From Pseudomonadota bacterium (lineage in GTDB: Bacteria > Pseudomonadota > Alphaproteobacteria > Parvibaculales > Parvibaculaceae), in NCBI GenBank assembly GCA_021780275.1, contig JAJXZC010000736.1:1-5695 (forward strand): a stretch of 5,695 nt of DNA, read 5' to 3'. The first letter of the stretch is position 1, and the number at the start of each line of letters is the position of its first letter. This document shows positions 1 to 4,752 of this stretch, piece after piece. A program made the translations under genes and the position numbers. The notes beneath the pieces were generated by a model that saw nothing but the letters and a program-made list of their open reading frames with translations, was not told where the DNA came from and did not search any database.

Positions 1-1449
1 GGGATCGCGGCGGAAAACCTCGAGCGCAGCTCAGGGGTTCAGAGCCGGACGCTGGCGTCGTGGGAAAAGGCGTGGCGGGAGGGCAGGGAGCGGCTTTCCA
101 CGCGCGACGTGCTGGTCATCGACGAGGCCGGCATGGTCGGCAGCCGCCAGCTTGAGCGGATTGTCGCGGAGGCCGCCGCGCGCGGGGCCAAGCTGGTGCT
201 GGTCGGCGACGCCGAGCAGCTCCAGCCGATCGAGGCGGGCGCGGCGTTCCGCGCGATCGCGGAGCGGGTAGGGTGGCAAGAGCTCTCCGGCATCCGCCGC
301 CAACGCGAGGCGTGGCAGCGCGAGGCTTCCAGCGACTTCGCGCGCGGCGAGCCGGGGCGCGCGTTCGACCGCTACCAGCAGCACGGCGCGATCCGCTTCG
401 CCGAGAATCGGAGCAAAGCCAAGGAAGAGCTGATCGGCGCGTGGGCGAAATACCGCGCGGCGGAGCCGGAAAAAGCTGCGTTTATTCTCGCGCACACGCG
501 TGCGGACATGCGCGAGCTTAATTTGAGCGCCCGCGCGATTCTAAGAGAGCGCGGAGCGCTCGGGCAGGAGGTCAGGGTCGAAGTCGCGCGCGAACTGGCG
601 GCCGGCGACGGAACGATCACGGTAGAGCGCGGCGAGCGGCTGTTCGCCCAGGGCGACCGGGTGATGTTTTTGAAGAACGACCGCAACCTCGGCGTGAAGA
701 ACGGCAGCTTGGGAACGGTCGCCGCAGTCAGCCGGGATTCGATGCGCGTCGTGCTCGATGGGGCCGAGCGGCGCGAGGTCAGTTTCAATCTCCGTAACTA
801 CGCCTCGCTCGATTACGGCTACGCCGCCACCGTGCACAAGGCCCAGGGGGCGACGGTCGATCGCGCCTTCGTGCTGGCGACGCCGGGCATGGACCGGCAT
901 CTCGCCTACGTCGCGATGACCCGCCACCGCGAAGGCGCCGAGGTTTACGCCGGGCGCGGCGACTTCAAGGGCTTCGACGAACTCAAAGAGCTCCTCTCCC
1001 GCGCCCGACCCAAGGACTCGACGCTGGACTACGCGCAGCGGCGCGGTATGGAAGCCGCGCGCGCCCGAGCGGCCGAGAAGGAGCGACCGATGGAGCGCCA
1101 GCGTGAGCGCGCGCGCCGGCCGGAGCCGGAACCGAAGGCGCAGGGCCAGGAGCGAAAGGCGGAAGCAGGGCAGGGCGATCCGGTTGCGCGCTTCAAGCAC
1201 GCGCAAAAAGAATTCATTCAGGTCGTCGGCATGGCGGATTTCGATCCCAAGGCCAAGGCGCGCGCCCAAGAGCTGCGCGAGGAGATGAAGCGCGCATCTC
1301 AGGAGATCGCCAAGGACCCGGCGCGGATGCGCGCCGCCGAGCGCGAAGGCATCGCGCCCCAGGTCAGGAACTTCGCGCGCCAGGCCGAGCGCGAACGCGG
1401 GCGGGAGAAGGGCAGGGGCCTCGATCGCGACGAGGGATTGGAGCGGTAA
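1..1449 (+). CDS. traA: TraA-type conjugative relaxase/helicase, C-terminal part (5' end outside window)
   Basis: This is the C-terminal 482 residues of a Ti-type TraA, the protein that nicks the transfer origin and unwinds plasmid DNA in the donor cell. The frame is open from base 1, so the relaxase domain and the helicase Walker A motif lie to the left. Visible RecD-like (superfamily 1) helicase motifs, counted from the first residue seen, are Walker B LVIDEAGMVG (about 38-47), motif III VGDAEQLQPIEAGAAF (68-83), an arginine motif GIRRQ (97-101), GDRVMFLKND (218-227), YGYAATVHKAQGATVDRA (272-289) and a final VAMTRHR (304-310). After about residue 335 the protein becomes a low-complexity tail rich in Arg, Glu, Lys and Ala, probably helical or coiled coil, ending in TAA. 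Family assignment is firm. Whether the upstream part is intact cannot be seen. It marks the region as conjugative. Confidence 0.93.
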   Translation, partial: GIAAENLERSSGVQSRTLASWEKAWREGRERLSTRDVLVIDEAGMVGSRQLERIVAEAAARGAKLVLVGDAEQLQPIEAGAAFRAIAERVGWQELSGIRRQREAWQREASSDFARGEPGRAFDRYQQHGAIRFAENRSKAKEELIGAWAKYRAAEPEKAAFILAHTRADMRELNLSARAILRERGALGQEVRVEVARELAAGDGTITVERGERLFAQGDRVMFLKNDRNLGVKNGSLGTVAAVSRDSMRVVLDGAERREVSFNLRNYASLDYGYAATVHKAQGATVDRAFVLATPGMDRHLAYVAMTRHREGAEVYAGRGDFKGFDELKELLSRARPKDSTLDYAQRRGMEAARARAAEKERPMERQRERARRPEPEPKAQGQERKAEAGQGDPVARFKHAQKEFIQVVGMADFDPKAKARAQELREEMKRASQEIAKDPARMRAAEREGIAPQVRNFARQAERERGREKGRGLDRDEGLER

Positions 1450-1472
1450 TAGTCCGTGCTGGTCTTTCGCGG

Positions 1473-1482
1473 AGCGATCGCT
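1473..1482. repeat. perfect 10-bp palindrome AGCGATCGCT
   Basis: A perfect palindrome 23 bases after the traA stop, in the gap before higB. It lacks a following T run, so it is not a convincing terminator. It may be part of the regulatory cluster upstream of higB, or chance in a GC-rich sequence. Confidence 0.35.
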
Positions 1483-1526
1483 TTACCGCCTCACGCTCTC
1501 TGCTTGCCGGTAAGCGTGTAGCAGAG
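1483..1526. promoter_or_regulatory. nested inverted repeats, candidate HigA operator
   Basis: Three inverted repeats are nested over the higB promoter: TTACCG (1483-1488) with CGGTAA (1508-1513), CACGCT (1492-1497) with AGCGTG (1513-1518), and CTCTGCT (1498-1504) with AGCAGAG (1520-1526). The last is a perfect 7-bp pair whose arms flank the -35 box and the bases just before the -10 box. HigA proteins are known to repress their own promoters by binding palindromes, so operator function is a reasonable inference. Which pair is the real site cannot be decided by eye. Confidence 0.5.
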
Positions 1527-1532
1527 TAGTAT
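1504..1532 (+). promoter_or_regulatory. sigma70-like promoter for higBA
   Basis: A -35 box TTGCCG (1504-1509) and a -10 box TAGTAT (1527-1532) are separated by 17 bases, the optimal spacing. The expected transcription start, about 7 bases downstream, falls on or beside the higB ATG at 1538. No good Shine-Dalgarno sequence precedes that ATG, so the toxin mRNA may be leaderless. Confidence 0.5.
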
Positions 1533-1537
1533 GACAC

Positions 1538-1813
1538 ATGATCAAGAGCTTCCGCGACAAGGAGACTCAAGCGATTTTCGATGGCGAGCCCGTGCCCAAG
1601 TTCCAGGCTATTGCCAAGGTGGCGCGACGGAAACTCCGCTCGATCCATCAGGCGCGCACACTGAACGACCTTTCGCTGCCGGGCAATCGGCTTGAGCCAC
1701 TGAAGGGCGAACGACTCGGGCAGCATAGCGTCAGGATCAACGACCAATACCGAGTTTGTTTTGTATGGGACAAGGGCGACGCGCGCGACGTCGAGATCGT
1801 CGATTACCACTGA
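1538..1813 (+). CDS. higB: HigB toxin, RelE/ParE-family mRNA interferase
   Basis: A 91-residue protein of the HigB family, ribosome-dependent toxins that cleave mRNA during translation. It starts MIKSFRDKET, the usual HigB opening, and runs through LEPLKGERLG and SVRINDQYRVCFVW to a C-terminal DYH. Lys56, Arg66, Arg72, Tyr90 and the terminal His91 sit where catalytic and RNA-contact residues lie in characterised HigB proteins, so the toxin looks intact. Length is normal. It precedes its antitoxin, the order typical of hig systems, with a 35-base gap. The ATG at 1538 is chosen from the conserved N-terminus. There is no strong ribosome-binding site, consistent with weak or leaderless translation of a toxin. 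On a mobile element its likely role is plasmid maintenance or addiction. Confidence 0.92.
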   Translation: MIKSFRDKETQAIFDGEPVPKFQAIAKVARRKLRSIHQARTLNDLSLPGNRLEPLKGERLGQHSVRINDQYRVCFVWDKGDARDVEIVDYH

Positions 1814-1836
1814 CCCTTGGACAGTCGGGTAAAGTG

Positions 1837-1841
1837 AGGAG
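1837..1841 (+). promoter_or_regulatory. ribosome-binding site deciding the GTG start of higA
   Basis: AGGAG lies 7 bases before a GTG at 1849. This fixes the higA start at GTG rather than at an ATG further upstream inside higB. The contrast with the poor site before higB would favour antitoxin over toxin synthesis. Confidence 0.75.
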
Positions 1842-1848
1842 AACACAC

Positions 1849-2157
1849 GTGGCAAAGAAAAAGAAACTCCCGCCGGTCCATCCGGGCGAGGTCCTCCGCG
1901 AGGATTATTTGATTCCCGCCGACGTGACCGTGAACGCGCTAGCGCTGGCCCTGCGCGTGCCGGTGAGCCGCATGTACGAAATCGTCAACTGCGAGCGCGC
2001 GATCACGCCAGAAACTGCTCTGCGCCTCGCCCGCTATCTGGGAACGAGCGCAGAATTCTGGCTGGGCCTGCAAAGCGACTACGATCTCGAAAAGGCCCAG
2101 GAAGAATTCGAAGAACGCATCGAGCGCGAAGTTCAACCGCGCGATCGTGCAGCTTGA
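1849..2157 (+). CDS. higA: HigA antitoxin, XRE-type helix-turn-helix
   Basis: A 102-residue antitoxin that neutralises HigB and represses the operon. After a basic start (AKKKK) comes the family signature LPPVHPGEVLREDYL (residues 7-21). An XRE helix-turn-helix follows at about 26-50 (VTVNALALALRVPVSRMYEI), then ITPETALRLARYLGTSAEFW and the LQSDYDLEKA segment typical of HigA, and a charged helical end. The GTG start has a good ribosome-binding site. The frame also extends back into higB, but that part does not look like HigA. The stop TGA (2155-2157) overlaps a TTG that may start the next gene, so the two could be translationally coupled. Nothing appears damaged, so the higBA pair should be functional. 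Confidence 0.92.
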   Translation: MAKKKKLPPVHPGEVLREDYLIPADVTVNALALALRVPVSRMYEIVNCERAITPETALRLARYLGTSAEFWLGLQSDYDLEKAQEEFEERIEREVQPRDRAA

Positions 2158-2531
2158 CGAGGCCCATTAACATCGGCATGCGCAGCGGCGCCGAGCGGTC
2201 GAAGGCGCTTCGCGAGGCCATGCGGCGTGTCGCACGCGGCTACCACACGACGCAGGAGCCGGGACTTTACTTCGAGAACGTCGAGGAACTCTGGCGCATC
2301 CTCACCGAAAAGCGGCTCGAACTCTTGCTGGCGATCGCGCGCGAGCGGCCGGGCTCGGTTTACGAGCTGGCCGGATTGCTCGGGCGCGACTACGAGAACG
2401 TAAGCACCGACATCACACTGCTTGAGCGGCTGGGCCTGGTAAAACTGGAAGCCGGAATCGGCAAGGGCACAAACTCCGACGGTGCCTTACGACGAGATTC
2501 ACGTAACCATCGACTTGCGCCAGCCGCATGA
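2154..2531 (+). CDS. HVO_A0114-family winged-HTH DNA-binding protein, probably frameshifted at the C-terminus
   Basis: A 125-residue reading of a family of putative DNA-binding proteins that, as I recall, often act as the antitoxin beside a TumE-like toxin. Family features include INIGMRSGAER near the start, a segment ending in RLELLLAIARERPGSVYELA, and a winged helix NVSTDITLLERLGLVKLE (residues about 83-100). The family's usual C-terminal strand (VPYDEI and following) is missing from this frame. It is instead encoded one base over, from 2482, so the last residues here, from about the TNSDG stretch, are probably wrong-frame. TTG at 2154 is taken as the start because INIGMRSG is conserved and lies upstream of the internal ATG at 2178. 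No Shine-Dalgarno sequence is seen, and coupling to higA is possible. No TumE-like toxin partner is visible, so it may be an orphan. Confidence 0.7.
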   Translation: MTRPINIGMRSGAERSKALREAMRRVARGYHTTQEPGLYFENVEELWRILTEKRLELLLAIARERPGSVYELAGLLGRDYENVSTDITLLERLGLVKLEAGIGKGTNSDGALRRDSRNHRLAPAA

Positions 2532-2544
2532 GGCTGCGGCGTAA
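2476..2544 (+). pseudogene. displaced C-terminal end of the HVO_A0114-family gene
   Basis: In the +1 frame relative to the gene before it, this stretch reads PTVPYDEIHVTIDLRQ followed by PHEAAA and a TAA stop at 2542-2544. That is the expected end of an HVO_A0114-family protein. An extra base (or loss of two) between about 2469 and 2482 would explain the break. Restoring the frame would give a protein of about 129 residues. It could be a real mutation or a sequencing error. Confidence 0.65.
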
Positions 2545-2577
2545 CTGCATACTCCTTCGATGGAGAAATGTCGGACA

Positions 2578-2868
2578 ATGTCGAAGATCACCATTAACGT
2601 ACCGGCGGGCATAAGCTTTGATGCGACAGAGGTTGGGGCAGCTCTTCGGGCGCTTGCTGACGCCTTGAACGAGCTTGCCGAGACTCAGCGTCGGGTCGCA
2701 GACACCAGCGATCCTGCCGCAAAACTGGCCTTGCAGATCTCAACTTTCGAGCAGCTTCGGAAGGTGTCGGGTTTGACGGACGCGGCGGTCAAAGCCGTAG
2801 ACGTGCTGCGGCTGATAAAGTCTGTTGTAGACCAAGCAGACGTCAGCCCGGAGCGCATTATTCAGTAG
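2578..2868 (+). CDS. small hypothetical protein, family not recognised
   Basis: A 96-residue protein if started at ATG 2578 (MSKITINVPAGISF), or 102 if started at the in-frame ATG 2560. The later start is preferred because GGAG at 2562-2565 lies before it (12 bases, rather far) while nothing suitable precedes 2560, and because SKITINVP looks like a natural first strand. After this strand the protein is mostly helical: a heptad-like stretch at about residues 17-42 (VGAALRALADALNELAETQ), then LALQISTFEQLRK and AVKAVDVLRLIKSVV. There is no signal peptide, membrane segment or cysteine. It stands between the HVO_A0114-family gene and the DUF6602 gene on the same strand, 140 bases before the latter. 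Composition and codon use look normal for a real gene. I cannot assign a function. Confidence 0.65.
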   Translation: MSKITINVPAGISFDATEVGAALRALADALNELAETQRRVADTSDPAAKLALQISTFEQLRKVSGLTDAAVKAVDVLRLIKSVVDQADVSPERIIQ

Positions 2869-2904
2869 GATTTGCAAAATCGTACTTCACTTGGCAGGGC
2901 AGCC

Positions 2905-2993
2905 CGAGCCGAGCCCGTGTTCGCAACCGCGCTTTCAATTTGCCGGACTCGCTCGCCGGCTACGCCAAGTCGCTTCGCGATAGCCAATGTTTT
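2905..2993 (-). pseudogene. relic of sigma-region-4-like HTH gene (5' half missing, frameshifted)
   Basis: Read on the minus strand this gives LAIAKRLGVAGERVRQIE, closely matching residues 44-62 of the intact HTH gene at 4510-4752 (LQAIAERLGVSRERVRQIE). Immediately after IE the reading diverges. Dropping one A from the AAA run (plus-strand TTT 2933-2935) restores EARLRTRARL, against EARLRNRARL in the intact copy. So this is a real homologous remnant with a single-base frameshift, lacking the region for the first 43 residues. It breaks off at the ribosome-binding site of the DUF6602 gene. It is a direct (same-strand) diverged duplicate of the right-hand copy and is very unlikely to make a functional protein. 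Confidence 0.75.
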
Positions 2994-3001
2994 GGGAGGA
3001 G
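2994..3001 (+). promoter_or_regulatory. strong ribosome-binding site for the DUF6602 gene
   Basis: GGGAGGAG ends 7 bases before ATG 3009 and decides that start over the upstream in-frame TTG at 2940. It lies exactly where the minus-strand HTH relic loses its similarity to the intact copy. Confidence 0.8.
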
Positions 3002-3008
3002 AAATGGA

Positions 3009-4295
3009 ATGGACAACGAGGAAGATGAAGCGCAAAAGCAAATGAAGAAGATGCGCGAGTTGCTGCTCTCTCAGTCCAAGCGAGCAATTGAACTCCGCTC
3101 CAAGGATCGCGAGTTTCATGGCCTTGAACGAGAATTTCAATACCATCAGGCACAGATGCTTGTAGATTACGAGCGGTCTAAAGACCTCAAACACCCGCGC
3201 GACCTCGGCGACGCGCGCGAGCATATCCTTCGAGACTTCCTGAGGTCAGGTGGATACCTCCCTGACCGCTACGCTGTGTCAAAGCGGAGCGCTCGGGTAG
3301 TCTCGACGAGCGGTCACATCAGCAACGAGATCGACATTGCACTCTACGATCCGTTGAACTCGCTGACGCTAATGAAGCGAGAAGACGTTTATGAGGTCTA
3401 TCCAATTGAGAGCGTTTACGGCGTGATTCAGGTTAAATCGCGCCTGAACAAGAAAGAAATCCGAGAGGGGCTGGCTAACATAGCGTCTTTCAAACAATTG
3501 GACCGCCCACCAGTGCCGCCCAGATCGTTCATCGTGCAAAACGGCCCTTCTATGGCAGACCGCGGCTTCGGATTGCTCTTCGCATACGACACCGATCTAG
3601 AGTGGCTGGCTCTCATCGCGGAGATCGAGGCTTTTGCGACTGAACACCCAAAGCGGCTTTGGGCAAATGCGATTTTCGTTTTGAGCAAAGGACTGTTTCT
3701 GCATGGTGAAGACTCGAGAGCGAGGGTCTTCAACAGCGAGATCGAGGCCATCGGCTCCCTACGCATGCACGGGCGACCAGACCGGCAGAATATTTGCCTC
3801 TTCGAATTTCAGAGCATTCTCTTGGCTTTACTTCGAAATACTGAGGTACACCCGGCCGAAATCGACCGTTATTTTAGGTTGCCGCTGATCGCCGACACCC
3901 ACTCATACGCGTTCACTTGGGGCATGTTCGCCGAGGTTGGTACATGCGAACGTCACGGCGACTTTCCCCGGAAGATCACGCCCGAGCAGTTAGAGAAGTT
4001 AATCACTTGTTGTCGCGCGACTCCAGCGATGAACTGGATCAGAGCCATCGATATCGCGTATGGCCGACCTGAGAACGAAGAAGCTTACAGGCGCCAGCCG
4101 GGCAAGGTATACATCTATAATCCCGAAAACCTTGCTTTGAGCGAGATACTCGTTCGCGACACGATGTTCCAGGGCAAACCTGTAAAATCACTAGCCTTCG
4201 ATGCAATCGAGACCGCTGGAATGAACATTTTTGTGCCGTATTACTACTCAGACAAGGAGGGCATCATCTCAGGCTGTCCTAAATGTCAGGGCTAA
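3009..4295 (+). CDS. DUF6602-like protein with PD-(D/E)XK-type nuclease pattern
   Basis: A 428-residue protein. Residues 1-60 are charged and helical, probably coiled coil. Residues about 62-155 resemble the DUF6602 domain: HPRDLGDAREHILRDFL, then LPDRYAV, then GHISNEIDIALYD and ESVYGVIQVKSRLNKKE. This fits a PD-(D/E)XK nuclease fold with Glu71 on the first helix, Asp109 on the second strand and a Gln141-x-Lys143 version of the (D/E)xK motif. Similar restriction-like cores occur in phage and plasmid defence proteins. The rest (160-428) is unrecognised, without membrane segments, and ends with a CPKC pair (423-426). The start is set by a strong ribosome-binding site. The gene is visibly lower in GC and has a different codon feel from its neighbours, suggesting separate acquisition. 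Nuclease activity and a defence role are inferences; the domain call rests on motif memory. Confidence 0.75.
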   Translation: MDNEEDEAQKQMKKMRELLLSQSKRAIELRSKDREFHGLEREFQYHQAQMLVDYERSKDLKHPRDLGDAREHILRDFLRSGGYLPDRYAVSKRSARVVSTSGHISNEIDIALYDPLNSLTLMKREDVYEVYPIESVYGVIQVKSRLNKKEIREGLANIASFKQLDRPPVPPRSFIVQNGPSMADRGFGLLFAYDTDLEWLALIAEIEAFATEHPKRLWANAIFVLSKGLFLHGEDSRARVFNSEIEAIGSLRMHGRPDRQNICLFEFQSILLALLRNTEVHPAEIDRYFRLPLIADTHSYAFTWGMFAEVGTCERHGDFPRKITPEQLEKLITCCRATPAMNWIRAIDIAYGRPENEEAYRRQPGKVYIYNPENLALSEILVRDTMFQGKPVKSLAFDAIETAGMNIFVPYYYSDKEGIISGCPKCQG

Positions 4296-4327
4296 CCTAT
4301 TAAGGAACCCCCGCTGTTTACACACAC

Positions 4328-4351
4328 AAGAAACGACCCAGGCCGTTCTTT
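4328..4351 (+). terminator. weak candidate terminator after the DUF6602 gene
   Basis: AAGAA plus CG (4328-4335, with one bulged A) can pair with CGTTCTT (4344-4350) around an 8-base loop, followed by only a short T run. It lies about 33 bases after the DUF6602 stop. The stem is AT-rich and imperfect, so it would be a poor intrinsic terminator. Confidence 0.25.
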
Positions 4352-4400
4352 AAGCTGCACGCCCATATGGCACCCTGCCCCGCGTGTTCCTAACCCGGAT

Positions 4401-4425
4401 GGATTTTATCGGATTTAAAATCCGC
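4401..4425. repeat. hairpin resembling the tRNA-Leu(UAA) anticodon arm
   Basis: GGATTTTA (4401-4408) and TAAAATCC (4416-4423) form an 8-bp inverted repeat. Within it, CGGATTTAAAATCCG (4410-4424) has the form of a tRNA-Leu(UAA) anticodon arm: paired CGGA and TCCG around the loop TTTAAAA, with the anticodon TAA in the middle. No T-arm (GGTTCGA-like) or matching acceptor stem follows, so this is not a tRNA gene. Such arms are common integration sites, so a leftover attachment core is possible. A simple palindrome by chance is the alternative. Confidence 0.4.
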
Positions 4426-4509
4426 GGCGCTATTGGGCGCATGGCTCCGCACTATGGCCCTGGGAAGCGCACAGCCATCCATCCCCAGCTCAGCATCGCG
4501 AATTTAGAA

Positions 4510-4752
4510 TCACGCCCTCCGGATCAACATCGCGCGCTTCAGCCGCGCCCTGTTCCGCAGCCGCGCCTCGATTTGGCGCACCCGCTCGCGCGACACGCCG
4601 AGGCGCTCCGCGATTGCCTGCAAGCTGAGCCCGGCGGCCCTGAGTTCAGCCACTTGCCGTTGGCGCTTTGTTAAAGCCCGGCGGTCGAGGCGCGAGATGA
4701 TCGCGCCGAACTTCGCGCATCGTTCTTTCAGCGAATGCTCTCGCGGGCTCAT
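4510..4752 (-). CDS. sigma-70 region 4-like helix-turn-helix protein
   Basis: A small 80-residue protein with a sigma-factor region 4-like fold: RALTKRQRQVAELRAAGLS (residues 25-43), then the helix-turn-helix LQAIAERLGVSRERVRQIEA (44-63), whose RERVRQIEA is the signature recognition helix of sigma-70 and LuxR-like factors. A basic tail RLRNRARLKRAMLIRRA ends it. There is no region 2, so it cannot act as a full sigma factor and is more likely a small DNA-binding regulator. The ATG at 4752 overlaps the TGA of the nuclease gene (ATGA), which indicates translational coupling and explains the lack of a good ribosome-binding site. A longer frame to 4860 only overlaps the nuclease antiparallel-free coding sequence in another frame and is rejected. 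A damaged paralogue lies at about 2905-2993. Its target is unknown. Confidence 0.75.
   Translation of the reverse strand: MSPREHSLKERCAKFGAIISRLDRRALTKRQRQVAELRAAGLSLQAIAERLGVSRERVRQIEARLRNRARLKRAMLIRRA

Larger units (their letters stand above)
4296..4509. other. non-coding convergent gap between DUF6602 and HTH genes
   Basis: This stretch separates two genes that converge, so it should contain the ends of both transcripts. It holds a weak hairpin at 4328-4350 and a tRNA-anticodon-like hairpin at 4401-4425. A 96-codon plus-strand frame starting at 4384 crosses it but continues as an antisense shadow of the HTH gene and has no family resemblance. I see no promoter or further gene in it. Confidence 0.6.

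Noticed and set aside
541..1269. Minus-strand open frame of 242 codons
   Set aside because: It is antisense to traA, whose helicase motifs are unambiguous. Long antisense frames are expected in GC-rich genes, and this one has no family resemblance.
1364..1855. Minus-strand open frame of 163 codons
   Set aside because: Antisense to the end of traA and to all of higB; only the plus-strand readings show protein families.
2940..3008. Upstream TTG start extending the DUF6602 protein by 23 residues
   Set aside because: The extension translates the antisense of the HTH relic, and a strong ribosome-binding site points to ATG 3009.
2994..3224. N-terminal part of a minus-strand frame continuing upstream from the HTH relic
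   Set aside because: Resemblance to the intact HTH protein ends at about 2990. The remainder is antisense to the start of the DUF6602 gene and has no HTH-family sequence.
4401..4480. Complete tRNA-Leu gene
   Set aside because: Only the anticodon arm is convincing. There is no D-arm, no GGTTCGA T-arm and no closing acceptor stem.
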